Below the pieces are notes generated by a model, which was given only the letters and a program-made list of their open reading frames with translations, ran no database searches and was not told the DNA's origin. A stretch of 64,000 bases of DNA from Planctomycetaceae bacterium (GTDB lineage: Bacteria; Planctomycetota; UBA1135; GCA-002686595), in the NCBI GenBank assembly GCA_011525785.1, contig WYBT01000039.1, positions 124,001-188,000 of the forward strand, in the 5' to 3' direction. Shown piece by piece: positions 52,514 through 61,284 of the stretch. The translations under genes were made by a program, and so were the position numbers. Numbering within the stretch: position 1 is the stretch's first letter; the number at the start of each line of letters is the position of its first letter.

Positions 52514-53011
52514 CTACTTCGCGGGCGTGGGCAAGCCGAAGCTGAAGCGCAGGCCGTTGGTCCAGCCCGCACCGCCCGGCGCGGTGAAGTCGAGGCTCGC
52601 CGCCTGCGCGATGAGCGCGCGGCCGCACAACTCCGGAAGCGGCGCGTTGGTCGCGCCCGGGCGCACCAGGGCCTCGCCGTTGGCGTCGAACTGGAACAGC
52701 ACGAACACCGGCGTCGGGCCGGCGTAGAGCGTCGTCTGGTACGTGCTCGAGAACTGCGGCTGCTCGTTGCGCGAGAGCGCTAGCAGGCCCGGCCCGCCCG
52801 GAACCCCGCCCGTGACCCGGAATCCGAAGGCGCCCGAGCCATCGATCGCCGGCACGCCCTCGGCGGCGAGCGCCGGGGTACCGAACGCGCCGCCAGAACC
52901 GGATCCGACGGTCGAGGTGCTCGCGGGCGAGTTGCAGGCGCCGCCGCCGACGGGACGGGCGCCGAGGGCCAGGGCGGCGAAAGCCAGGGGCAGCAGGTAG
53001 CGCGGCTTCAT
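52514..53011 (-). CDS. Secreted protein with a planctomycete-type beta C-terminal segment
   Basis: The 165-residue product has a signal (MKPRYLLPLAFAALALGA) and a Gly/Ser-rich start followed by a beta region. The end reads LCGRALIAQAASLDFTAPGG then AGWTNGLRFSFG. The LTNGLR-like close is common at the ends of secreted proteins in this lineage, related in style to the YCTA domain end. It may be a small surface component. No function is deduced. Confidence 0.55.
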   Translation of the reverse strand: MKPRYLLPLAFAALALGARPVGGGACNSPASTSTVGSGSGGAFGTPALAAEGVPAIDGSGAFGFRVTGGVPGGPGLLALSRNEQPQFSSTYQTTLYAGPTPVFVLFQFDANGEALVRPGATNAPLPELCGRALIAQAASLDFTAPGGAGWTNGLRFSFGLPTPAK

Positions 53012-53087
53012 GCGGAGGGAGACGACGGGGCGGGCGGAACTCGCTCCATGCTAAGCGAGACCCGTGAATTCGCGGGGCGCGCGGGCC

Positions 53088-54059
53088 TCAGCTCGCGGGC
53101 GCCGCGCCACGGACCAGGTCCGCCAACGCGCGAATCCAACGCGGGTGGTCGTTGAGGCACGGCGCAACCGTCCAAACCTCGCCGCCGGCGGCCTTGAAGT
53201 CGTGCCCGAGGCTCTCGCGGATCTCCTCGAGGGTTTCGAGGCAGTCGGCGGTGAAGCCCGGGCACATCACGGCCACGGACTTGTGCTTGCGAGCCAGCGC
53301 GGGCGCGACCTCCGCCGCGTAGGGCTGGAGCCACGGCTCGCGACCGAAGCGCGACTGGAACACGAGCGAGTAGCGCTCGGGGGCGAGGCCGAGCTCCGCC
53401 GCGAGCGCCGCCATCGTGGCCACGCAGTGATCGCGGTACGGGTCGCCGTCGCGCACGTAGCGCTCGGGCAGCCCGTGGAAGCTGAACAGGTAGTGGTCGA
53501 CGGCCACGTTCGCGGTGCTCTCGCGCAGGCGTTGCGCCAGCGCCGCGATGTAGCCGCGGTCGTCGTAGTGCGGCGCGAGCACGCGCAGCGCGAGCTTCGT
53601 CTTGCGCCGCGAAAGCGCCTTTCTGACGGCCTTTTCCACCGTTCCGGTGGTGGTGCCGCTGAACTGCGGGAACATCGGGACGAGCAACAGCTCGCGCGCG
53701 CCGCGCCGCTCGAGCTCGTCCAGGCCGCCGTCGATCGACGGTTCGCCGTAGCGCATGGCCAGCGCGACCACGTAGCGCTCGCCCAACTCGCGCTGCAGCG
53801 CCGCGCACTGCAGGCGCGAGTTGTGGATCAGCGGCGAGCCGTGCTCGGTCCACACGCTCTGGTAGAGCTTGGCGCTCTTGGGCGAGCGGATCGGCAGGAT
53901 GATCCCGTTGAGCAGGAGCCACCACACGACGCGGTTGAGCTTGACCACGTCGGGGTCGCCGAGGAACTCGCGCAGGTAGCGCCGCACTGCGGCGGGCGTC
54001 GGGGCCGCGGGCGAGCCGACGTTGACCAGCAGGACGCCGATGGGTGTCGCAGGGGGCAT
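53088..54059 (-). CDS. hemH: Ferrochelatase
   Basis: The 323-residue product contains the ferrochelatase signature: GVLLVNVGSPAAPTPAAVRR at the N-terminus, YGEPSIDGGLDEL, MFPQFSGTTTGTVEKAV, the metal-binding His region HYLFSFHGLPERY (His residue of the active site), and the late CPGFTADCLETLEEIRESL with the catalytic Glu. It inserts Fe2+ into protoporphyrin IX, the last step of heme synthesis. It is divergent from hemA; the 118-base gap holds both promoters. The ATG at 54059 gives standard length; a longer upstream frame adds no conserved sequence. Confidence 0.92.
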   Translation of the reverse strand: MPPATPIGVLLVNVGSPAAPTPAAVRRYLREFLGDPDVVKLNRVVWWLLLNGIILPIRSPKSAKLYQSVWTEHGSPLIHNSRLQCAALQRELGERYVVALAMRYGEPSIDGGLDELERRGARELLLVPMFPQFSGTTTGTVEKAVRKALSRRKTKLALRVLAPHYDDRGYIAALAQRLRESTANVAVDHYLFSFHGLPERYVRDGDPYRDHCVATMAALAAELGLAPERYSLVFQSRFGREPWLQPYAAEVAPALARKHKSVAVMCPGFTADCLETLEEIRESLGHDFKAAGGEVWTVAPCLNDHPRWIRALADLVRGAAPAS

Positions 54060-54125
54060 ACGCCGTGATGCTGGGCCTTTCCGACGCTGCGCACCAGCGC
54101 CTGATCGACGCGCGCGCGCCCATGA

Positions 54126-54135
54126 CACGGCCGTG
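54126..54135. promoter_or_regulatory. Short palindrome in the hemH-hemA divergent region
   Basis: CACGGCCGTG is a perfect 10-base palindrome centred between hemH and hemA, flanked by TGA and ACA. A regulator site for both heme genes would fit here, but the palindrome is short and GC-rich, and chance cannot be excluded. Confidence 0.3.
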
Positions 54136-54177
54136 ACAGGCGCTTTCCGATAGGCGTCACACTCGCCCGGAACTGCC

Positions 54178-55494
54178 ATGGACCGCGTCGCCGTCGTGGG
54201 ACTTTCACTGCAGGAGACCGATGTGGTCGGGCTCGAGCGCCTCGTGCGCCCGCCCCCCGAACGCGCCGAAGTCTTCGCGCGCGAGCTGGCGGACGAGCTG
54301 GGGGCCAGCGAACTGGTGCTGCTGTCGACCTGCAACCGCGTCGAGGTCGTGTTCGCGCGCGAAGCGGGCCACCTGCCCGGCGGCGCCGACCGCGAGACCA
54401 TCGCCAGCGCGCTCTCGCTCGCGCCGCAGGACGAGCTGCGCCAGCGCATGCACCTGCACACCGGCCGCGACGCCGTGCGCCACCTGTTCCGCGTCGCGTC
54501 GTCGCTCGACTCGGTGGTCGTGGGCGAGGACCAGATCCTGGCGCAGGTGCGCAGCGCCTATCAGTCGAGCGAACGCAACGGCCTGACCGGCCGGCTGCTG
54601 GGCCAGCTCTTCGAGCACGCCTTCCAGGTCGGCAAGCAGGTGCGCACCGACACGGACCTCTCGCGCATCCCGGTTTCGGTCGTCAGCCTGGGCCTGTCGG
54701 AGATCGCGCGCCACACCGGCGGCGGCAAGCATCCCGAGAGTGCGTCGAACGGCGCTGGGAGCCCGGCGCCCGCGCGCGTCGCCTTGATCGGCGCGGGCGC
54801 GATGGCCGAGCTGGTCGTGCGCAACGCGCGCGAGCACGGCGTCGAGGTCGCGTTCGTCGCCAACCGTTCGCTCGAGCGCGCGCGCCACCTGGCCGAGCTG
54901 TGCGGCGCGCGGGCGCTGACGCTGGAGGAGCTGTGGCGTCTCGACACGCCGCTGGACGGCCTCGTGGCCGCGACTTCGGCTCCCGGGTACATCGTCGACC
55001 GCGCGCGCCTGGTCGAGTTCGCACGCCGCACGCCGCGCGGAACGCCGCTGATCGCCGTGGACCTGGCCGTGCCGCGCGACATCGAGCCCTGCGACGCGCC
55101 GTCCGTGCGCGTGATCGACCTCGACGCGCTGCGCGAAGCCGCCGCCCACAATCGCGCGCTGCGCTCCAAGGCCGCCGCACAGGCCGAGGGCATCGTCGAG
55201 CGCAAGCTCGCGGGCTTCGTCGACCGCGCCGCGCAACAGGCGCTCTCGAGCGCGCTCGCCGACGTGCGCACGGAGTCCGAAAGCGTGTTCGAGCGCGAGC
55301 TTTCGCAGCTCTTCGTCGGCAAACTCGCACACCTGGGTCCCGACGAGCGCACGGCCATCGAGCGCTGGGCGCGCGTCGCCTTCGGCCGCGTCACGCACGT
55401 CCCCATCCACGCCATCAAGCGCATGGTCCAAGACCGCATCTTGTTCACCCAGCCCAGCCCCGCCGGCGCCGACGAGAGCGAGGCCGGCTCGTGA
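54178..55494 (+). CDS. hemA: Glutamyl-tRNA reductase
   Basis: The 438-residue product has VGLSLQETDVVGLERL, the catalytic STCNRVEV (Cys), SSLDSVVVGEDQILAQV, FEHAFQVGKQVRTDTDLSR, the NADPH-binding GAGAMAELVVRNARE, and VDLAVPRDIEP in the catalytic/dimer region. It reduces glutamyl-tRNA to glutamate-1-semialdehyde, the committed step of tetrapyrrole synthesis. The operon starts here. The gene overlaps hemCD by four bases (GTGA). A run of Ala/Pro/Ser (GGKHPESASNGAGSP) just before the NADPH domain is a small insertion relative to the family. Confidence 0.93.
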   Translation: MDRVAVVGLSLQETDVVGLERLVRPPPERAEVFARELADELGASELVLLSTCNRVEVVFAREAGHLPGGADRETIASALSLAPQDELRQRMHLHTGRDAVRHLFRVASSLDSVVVGEDQILAQVRSAYQSSERNGLTGRLLGQLFEHAFQVGKQVRTDTDLSRIPVSVVSLGLSEIARHTGGGKHPESASNGAGSPAPARVALIGAGAMAELVVRNAREHGVEVAFVANRSLERARHLAELCGARALTLEELWRLDTPLDGLVAATSAPGYIVDRARLVEFARRTPRGTPLIAVDLAVPRDIEPCDAPSVRVIDLDALREAAAHNRALRSKAAAQAEGIVERKLAGFVDRAAQQALSSALADVRTESESVFERELSQLFVGKLAHLGPDERTAIERWARVAFGRVTHVPIHAIKRMVQDRILFTQPSPAGADESEAGS

Positions 55495-57287
55495 AGGTCC
55501 GCATCGGAACGCGCGGCAGCGAACTGGCGCTGTGGCAGGCGCACCATGTCCAGGCGCTCCTGGGCGCGCTGGGCGTGGAGAGCGAGCTGGTGGTGCTCAA
55601 GACGCGCGGCGATCTGATCGACCACGTGCCGCTGCAGCAGGTCGAGGGCAAGGCCTTCTTCACAGCCGAAATCGAGCTCGCGCTGCTCGAGGGCCGCGTC
55701 GACTTGGCCGTGCACAGCCACAAGGACCTGCCCACGGAGAACACTCCGGGCCTGGTGATCGGCGCGGTGCCCGAACGCGGCCCGCAGGGCGAGCGCCTGC
55801 TCATCGCGACCGCCGCCCACGACCCGCGCGGCGCGTTCCTCCCGCTGCGGCGCGGCGCGCGCGTCGGGACGAGCGCCCCGCGTCGCAACGAACAGCTGCG
55901 CACGCTGCGGCCCGACCTGGAGGTGCTCGACCTGCGCGGCAACGTGCCGACGCGGGTGCGCCGACTGCAGGAAGGGCGCTACGACGCGATCGTGCTCGCC
56001 TGCGCGGGCCTCGATCGGCTGAAGCTCGACATCGGCGAGCTGGTGGCCTTCGACCTGCCGGCGGAGCTGGTCACGCCGGCGCCGGCGCAGGGCGCGCTGG
56101 CGCTGCAGGTGCGCGCGGCGGACACGGCGTTGCTCGCGCTGTGCCGCGCGAAGCTGCACCACACGCCGACGGCCGAGGCGGTCGAGGCCGAACGCTCGCT
56201 GCTCGTCACCAGCGGGGGCGGTTGCAGCCTGCCGCTGGCCGCGGCGATACGGGCAGACCGCAGGCGCCGACAGAGCCCCCCGCCCCATCTCGGGGGGACT
56301 GGAGCTGGCGCAAACGGTCGCGGAAATTCACTGCAAGACCGGCGTGAACCCGCCGCCCCGGCGCCGGCCGCGCACTCGACCGCCGACGCGGCGAACGACA
56401 CGCACGAGTTCGTCGCGCACGCCTTCCTCGGCGCCGGCCACCCGGCCGCGCTCGAGCCCCGCCCGCGCTTCCCGCGCTGGTCGATCGGCCGCGGCGCGTC
56501 GCCCGCCGCCGCCATCGCCGACGCGCGCGCCCGGCTCGACAGCGGCGCCCCGACCGGCTTCGGGCCGCTCGCGGGGCTGCACATCGCGCTCGCCGGCTCG
56601 GCCGCCGACGGTTCGGTGCTCGGCGAACGGCTCGAGTCACTCGGCGCCCACGTCACGCTCGAGAAACTGCTCGAGTTCGAGCCCGTCCCCGGCGTCGACG
56701 TCCAAGCCGCGCTCGCCCCGCTCCGCGCTGGCGACGTGCTCGCACTCACCAGTCGCCAAGCCGCGCGCTCGCTCGCCGGCGCGCGCGTGCCCGCGGGCGT
56801 GACCCTCGCCGCGGTCGGGCCCGCCTGCGCGCGCGCGCTCGAAGAGCTCGGCCTGCGCGCCGAAGTCGTCGGCCACGGCGGCGGTGAAGCGCTCGCCGCG
56901 CGGCTCGAGCTCGCGCCGGGCGCCAGCGTGCTCTGGCCCTGCGCGGAAGACGCGTTGCCGGACTTCTCCAGCGCACTCGCACAGCGCGGCGTCCACGTGC
57001 GCAAGCTCCCCGTGTACCGCACGCGCCTCGTGCGCGGCGTGCAGCTCTCGAGCGAGGTCCAGGCCCGCGTCTACATGAGCCCTTCGGCCGTCGAAGCGGC
57101 GCTCGAGTGGGAACGCGCACACGCCGCGAGCGGCCGCGAGCGCTTCGCCCTCGGCCACGCCACGTCCGCCGCGCTCGCTGCCGCGGGCCTGCCCGCCGTC
57201 GCGCCGTCCTGCGACGGCGCACCGATCACCGAAGCGCTCGTCGCCGAGCTGTGGCGCCGCTTCGGCCAACAGGAGCAACTCCGATGA
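55491..57287 (+). CDS. hemCD: Fused porphobilinogen deaminase and uroporphyrinogen-III synthase
   Basis: The 598-residue product has HemC features in residues 1-300: VRIGTRGSELALWQAHHV, HSHKDLPTENTPGL, and the dipyrromethane-cofactor Cys loop GGGCSLPLA. HemD occupies about 355-598 (LHIALAGSAADGSVLGERLE, LALTSRQAARSL, RVYMSPSAVEAALEW). Together they turn porphobilinogen into uroporphyrinogen III. An odd stretch of about 50 residues after the Cys loop (DRRRRQ...DAAND, DNA about 56251-56400) interrupts HemC domain 3; its codons are richer in A/T at third positions than neighbouring ones. The start GTG overlaps the hemA stop, and its end overlaps hemB (ATGA). Confidence 0.9.
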   Translation: MKVRIGTRGSELALWQAHHVQALLGALGVESELVVLKTRGDLIDHVPLQQVEGKAFFTAEIELALLEGRVDLAVHSHKDLPTENTPGLVIGAVPERGPQGERLLIATAAHDPRGAFLPLRRGARVGTSAPRRNEQLRTLRPDLEVLDLRGNVPTRVRRLQEGRYDAIVLACAGLDRLKLDIGELVAFDLPAELVTPAPAQGALALQVRAADTALLALCRAKLHHTPTAEAVEAERSLLVTSGGGCSLPLAAAIRADRRRRQSPPPHLGGTGAGANGRGNSLQDRREPAAPAPAAHSTADAANDTHEFVAHAFLGAGHPAALEPRPRFPRWSIGRGASPAAAIADARARLDSGAPTGFGPLAGLHIALAGSAADGSVLGERLESLGAHVTLEKLLEFEPVPGVDVQAALAPLRAGDVLALTSRQAARSLAGARVPAGVTLAAVGPACARALEELGLRAEVVGHGGGEALAARLELAPGASVLWPCAEDALPDFSSALAQRGVHVRKLPVYRTRLVRGVQLSSEVQARVYMSPSAVEAALEWERAHAASGRERFALGHATSAALAAAGLPAVAPSCDGAPITEALVAELWRRFGQQEQLR

Positions 57288-58255
57288 AGATCCGTCCGCG
57301 CCGGTTGCGCACCAGCGCCGTGCTGCGCGAAGCCGTGGCCGAAACGCGCGTCCACGCCGCGCAGCTCATCCAACCGCACTTCGTGATCGAGAACCCGCGC
57401 GAGGTGCAGGCCATCTCCTCGATGCCGGGCGTCGAGCGCATGGGCATCGAGAAGCTCGTCGAGCGCGTCGGGCGCGACCTCGAGCTGGGCATCACCAGCG
57501 TGCTCTTGTTCGGACTGACCGAGCACAAGGACGCGCGCGGATCGAGCTCGATCGACCCGAACGGCCTCGTGCCGCGCGCGGTGCGAGCGCTGCGCGAGCG
57601 CTTCGCCGACAAGCTCACGATCATGACCGACGTGTGCCTGTGCGGCTCGATGGAGCACGGGCACTGCGGCGTGCTGCGCGACGGCAAGGTGATCAACGAC
57701 GAGACGCTGATGATCCTCGCGAACATCGCGCTGGCCCACGCGCGCGCCGGCGCCGACGTCGTGGCGCCGAGCGACATGATGGACGGCCGCGTCGCCGCGA
57801 TCCGCGAGAAGCTCGACGCCAACGGCCTGGTCGACACCGCGATCCTGTCGTATTCGACGAAGTTCGCCTCGGCCTTCTACGGGCCGTTCCGCGAAGCGGC
57901 CGACAGCGCGCCCAAGTCCGGCGACCGCAAGAGCTATCAGATGGACATGCGCAACGGTCGCGAAGCGCTGCGCGAGAGCCTGCTCGACGAGCAGGAGGGC
58001 GCCGACATGCTGATGGTCAAGCCCGCGCTGTCGTACCTCGACGTGATCCGCTCGATTTCCGAGCGCGCGAGCGTGCCGCTGGCGGCCTACAACGTCTCGG
58101 GCGAATACAGCATGGTCAAAGCGGCGGCGGCGAACGGCTGGATCGACGAGAAGCTGGTCGTGCGAGAGATCCTGCACAGCATCGTGCGCGCCGGCGCCGA
58201 CCTGGTCATCACCTACCACGCGCGTGAAGCGCTCGAGAAAGGCTGGCTGAAGTGA
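57284..58255 (+). CDS. hemB: Delta-aminolevulinic acid dehydratase (porphobilinogen synthase)
   Basis: The 323-residue product has DVCLCGSMEHGHCGVL (the zinc Cys triad position: three Cys present, so a zinc-dependent type), APSDMMDGRVAAIRE, SYSTKFASAFYGPFREAA and MLMVKPALSYLDVIR with the Schiff-base Lys positions, and the late VSGEYSMVKAAAANGWID. It condenses two aminolevulinates to porphobilinogen. It sits after hemCD and before hemL, coupled to both by overlaps (ATGA, GTGA), though biochemically it acts between them. Confidence 0.95.
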   Translation: MKIRPRRLRTSAVLREAVAETRVHAAQLIQPHFVIENPREVQAISSMPGVERMGIEKLVERVGRDLELGITSVLLFGLTEHKDARGSSSIDPNGLVPRAVRALRERFADKLTIMTDVCLCGSMEHGHCGVLRDGKVINDETLMILANIALAHARAGADVVAPSDMMDGRVAAIREKLDANGLVDTAILSYSTKFASAFYGPFREAADSAPKSGDRKSYQMDMRNGREALRESLLDEQEGADMLMVKPALSYLDVIRSISERASVPLAAYNVSGEYSMVKAAAANGWIDEKLVVREILHSIVRAGADLVITYHAREALEKGWLK

Positions 58256-59535
58256 ATCCCCTGCTCGAGCGAGCGAAAAAGGTCATGCCGGGCGGCGTTT
58301 CGAGCCCGGTGCGCGCGTTCCTCGCCGTCGGAGGCGAACCGCCGATCATCGCGCGCGCGCAGGGCGCGGAGATCTTCGACACGCACGGCCGCGGCTACGT
58401 CGATCTGGTCGGCTCGTGGGGTCCGCTGATCCTCGGCCACGCGCACCCGGCCGTGATCGAAGCGGTCGTGAAGGCTGCGCGCGACGGACTGTCGTTCGGC
58501 GCGACGTGCGAGCGCGAAGTGCTGCTCGCCGAAGCGGTGCTGTCGCGCTTCCCGTGGGCCGACAAGGTGCGCTTCGTTTCGACCGGCACGGAAGCAGTGA
58601 TGAGCGCCGTGCGCCTCGCGCGCGGTGCGACAGGGCGCGCGCGCATCGTCAAGTTCGACGGCTGCTACCACGGCCACGTCGACGGTTTGCTCGTGAGCGG
58701 CGGCTCGGGCCTCGCCACGCTCGGAACACCGGCTTCCGCGGGCGTTCCGCGCGAGTACGCCGAGCTCACCGAGGTGCTGCCGCTCGACGACGAGCCCGCG
58801 GCCGAGCAGTTGTTCGCGCACAAGGGCAAGGAGATCGCCGCAGTGATCATCGAGCCGCTGCCGGCGAACTCCGGGTTGCTGGTGCAGCGCACGTCGTTCC
58901 TCAAGAAGCTGCGCGAGCTCACCCGAGCGCACGGCGCGCTGCTGATCTTCGACGAGGTCATCAGCGGACTGCGCGTCGCGCCCGGCGGCATGTGCGAGCG
59001 CACCGGCATCACGCCCGACATCGTCACGCTGGGCAAGATCGTCGGCGGCGGCATGCCCGTAGGCGCGTACCTCGCCAAGGACGAGCTGATGAGCCACGTC
59101 GCGCCGCTGGGGCCCGTGTACCAGGCCGGCACGCTCTCGGGCAATCCGGTCGCAATGGCAGCGGGCCTTGCGACCTTGAGCGAACTCTCCAAGCCCGGCG
59201 TGTACGAACGTCTCGAGGCGAGCGCCGCGATGCTCAGCCGCGGCTTCGAGCGCGCGCTCGAGCGCTACGACGTGCAGGCGTCGATCGCGCGCGTCGGTTC
59301 GATCCTGTGGCTGAGCCTGCAGCCCGGCGCGCCGCCGCGTTCGTGGGGCGCCGTCGATCAAAAGGGCGCGAAGCTCTACGCCAAGATCCATCGCCACGCG
59401 CTCGCCAGCGGACTGTGGATGGCGCCTTCGGCTTTCGAAGTGGCGTTCGTGTCGCTCGCGCACGCCGACGCGCACATCCAGGCCGCGACGCTGGCCTTCG
59501 AGCGCGCGCTGGCGCTGGCGCGCGACGAGCACTGA
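58252..59535 (+). CDS. hemL: Glutamate-1-semialdehyde 2,1-aminomutase
   Basis: The 427-residue PLP enzyme shows MPGGVSSPVRAFLAVGGEPP, RFVSTGTEAVMSAVRLARG, DGCYHGHVDGLL, IFDEVISGLRVAPGG and the PLP Lys in TLGKIVGGGMPVGAY. It moves the amino group of glutamate-1-semialdehyde to give 5-aminolevulinate, the product that HemB then uses. The GTG start overlaps the hemB stop. It completes the C5 route in this operon. Length is normal. Confidence 0.95.
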   Translation: MNPLLERAKKVMPGGVSSPVRAFLAVGGEPPIIARAQGAEIFDTHGRGYVDLVGSWGPLILGHAHPAVIEAVVKAARDGLSFGATCEREVLLAEAVLSRFPWADKVRFVSTGTEAVMSAVRLARGATGRARIVKFDGCYHGHVDGLLVSGGSGLATLGTPASAGVPREYAELTEVLPLDDEPAAEQLFAHKGKEIAAVIIEPLPANSGLLVQRTSFLKKLRELTRAHGALLIFDEVISGLRVAPGGMCERTGITPDIVTLGKIVGGGMPVGAYLAKDELMSHVAPLGPVYQAGTLSGNPVAMAAGLATLSELSKPGVYERLEASAAMLSRGFERALERYDVQASIARVGSILWLSLQPGAPPRSWGAVDQKGAKLYAKIHRHALASGLWMAPSAFEVAFVSLAHADAHIQAATLAFERALALARDEH

Positions 59536-59545
59536 AGCGCGCGCC

Positions 59546-60523
59546 GTGCTCGATCCCGCCCGCCGCAAGCTCTACTCCTACGTCGCGGTCGTCGCGGTGT
59601 ACGTGATCGTGTTCGGCTGGTGGGTGTTCTTCTTCGTGCACCAGAGCGAGTTCCTCGTGCGCCGCCTCGAGCGCCGCGGCGTCACGCTGCCGGCCGACGC
59701 CGAGGCCGCGCTGCGCGAGGCGACGGACGAGAGCATGCGCATGTTCGTGTTCGAGGGCTCGTTCCTCGGGCTCCTGCTGCTCGCGAGCATGTTCCTCGTG
59801 ATGCGCTCGCTGCAGCGCGAGGTCGTCGTTCACCGCCAGCAGAAGAACTTCCTCTCGGCCGTCACGCACGAGCTCAAGAGCCCGCTCGCGTCGGCCAAGC
59901 TGTACCTCGAGAGCCTCGCGCTCGGCCGCGCGGAGGGCGAGAAGCGCGAGCGCTACCTGCGCAACGCGCACGCCGATCTCGAGCGGCTGCAGGAGATGGT
60001 CGAGCAACTGCTCGAGAGCGCGCGCATGTCCTCGACCGGTCCGCCGGTGCGCATCGAGCGCCTCGCGCTGCGCACGGAGCTCGCGCACATCCTCGACGAG
60101 CTCGCGCGCGATCCGGCGACTGCGAGCGTTCAATCGTCGCTCGCGCCGGGCGACGATCTCGAAGTCGAGGCCGACCCGCTCGCGCTGCGGACCATGCTGC
60201 GCAACCTCCTGACCAACGCGATCAAGTACGCCGGGCCCGCGCCGCGCGTCGAGCTCACCACGCGCGCCGAGGGCTCGGCCGCCGCCGTGCGCGTGCGCGA
60301 TTTCGGCCCGGGATTGAAAGCGCTCGACGTGCGCCGCATCTTCGAGCCCTTCGTGCGCGGCGGCGACGAGCTGGTCCGCACTCGCAAGGGCGTAGGCTTG
60401 GGGCTGTACATGGTCGCGGAACTCGCACGCGCCCAGCGCGGCGCGGCGCGCGCCATCGGCAGCGTCGAGGGCGGCGGCTTCGCGGTCGAGTTCACCCTGC
60501 CGCTGGCGCGCGACAAGCGCTGA
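59546..60523 (+). CDS. Sensor histidine kinase inside the heme operon
   Basis: The 325-residue kinase has two membrane segments (VAVVAVYVIVFGWWVFFFV; EGSFLGLLLLASMFLVM) around a short periplasmic loop. It then has HisKA (AVTHELKSPLASAKLYLE, phospho-His) and HATPase (LRNLLTNAIKYAG; VRDFGPGLKALD; RKGVGLGLYMVAELA). The short loop cannot hold a large sensor domain, so the stimulus may be within the membrane or close to it. It begins 10 bases after hemL with a GTG. Together with the next gene it is a complete two-component system, embedded in the heme genes. Confidence 0.9.
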   Translation: MLDPARRKLYSYVAVVAVYVIVFGWWVFFFVHQSEFLVRRLERRGVTLPADAEAALREATDESMRMFVFEGSFLGLLLLASMFLVMRSLQREVVVHRQQKNFLSAVTHELKSPLASAKLYLESLALGRAEGEKRERYLRNAHADLERLQEMVEQLLESARMSSTGPPVRIERLALRTELAHILDELARDPATASVQSSLAPGDDLEVEADPLALRTMLRNLLTNAIKYAGPAPRVELTTRAEGSAAAVRVRDFGPGLKALDVRRIFEPFVRGGDELVRTRKGVGLGLYMVAELARAQRGAARAIGSVEGGGFAVEFTLPLARDKR

Positions 60524-60546
60524 CGAGCGAGACGGGACCCAGGCAC

Positions 60547-61242
60547 ATGAGCGGCGAACGACTGATGGTGGTCGAGGACGAAGAGCACCTTGCCGAGGTG
60601 ATCGCGGACAACCTCGAGCTCGAGGGCTTCGCGGTCGAGGTCGTGGCCGACGGCGCGCTCGCGCTCGAGCGTCTGCGCGAGGCCCCACCGGCGCTGGTGC
60701 TGCTCGACGTGATGCTGCCGGGCGTCGACGGCTTCACGATCTGCGACACGCTGCGCCGCGAAGGCCGCGACGTGCCGATCCTGTTCCTCACCGCGCGCTC
60801 GAGCCAGGACGACCGCGTGCGCGGCCTCGAGCTCGGCGGCGACGACTTCCTGGGCAAGCCCTTCGATCTGCGCGAGCTGATGCTGCGCGTGCGCGCCATC
60901 CTGAAGCGCACGAGCTGGTTCCAGGCGCCTTCCGCCGCCGGCGAGACGCTCGTGCTCGGCGCGGGGCGCGTCGACTTCAAGCGCTACGTCGCGCAGCTCG
61001 ACGGCCGCGAAATCCAGCTCTCCCAGAAGGAGACGATGATCTTGCGCTGCCTGGCCGAACGGCCGGGCGAGGTCGTGTCGCGCGCCGAGATCCTCGACCG
61101 CGTGTGGGGCTACAACGCCTTCCCCACCGAGCGCACGATCGACAACTTCATCGTGCGTCTGCGGCGGCTGCTCGAGCCCGACCCGCAGGCGCCTCGCTAC
61201 ATCCACACCGTGCGCGGCACGGGCTATCGCCTCACGCCTTGA
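60547..61242 (+). CDS. OmpR-family response regulator inside the heme operon
   Basis: The 231-residue protein has a receiver domain (MVVEDEEHLAEVIADNLELE with acidic residues, LVLLDVMLPGVDG with phospho-Asp, FLTARSSQDDRV, LGGDDFLGKPFDLRELMLRV). Its winged-helix DNA-binding domain reads ILRCLAERPGEVVSRAEILD, VWGYNAFPTERTIDNFIVRL, RYIHTVRGTGYRLTP. The start ATG follows the kinase stop by 23 bases. It is the natural partner of that kinase. Target genes cannot be read off; heme genes around it are the obvious candidates. Confidence 0.93.
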   Translation: MSGERLMVVEDEEHLAEVIADNLELEGFAVEVVADGALALERLREAPPALVLLDVMLPGVDGFTICDTLRREGRDVPILFLTARSSQDDRVRGLELGGDDFLGKPFDLRELMLRVRAILKRTSWFQAPSAAGETLVLGAGRVDFKRYVAQLDGREIQLSQKETMILRCLAERPGEVVSRAEILDRVWGYNAFPTERTIDNFIVRLRRLLEPDPQAPRYIHTVRGTGYRLTP

Positions 61243-61284
61243 TCTGCTGCCGCGCGCAACGACGCGCGCGCGCACTCCCCGAAC

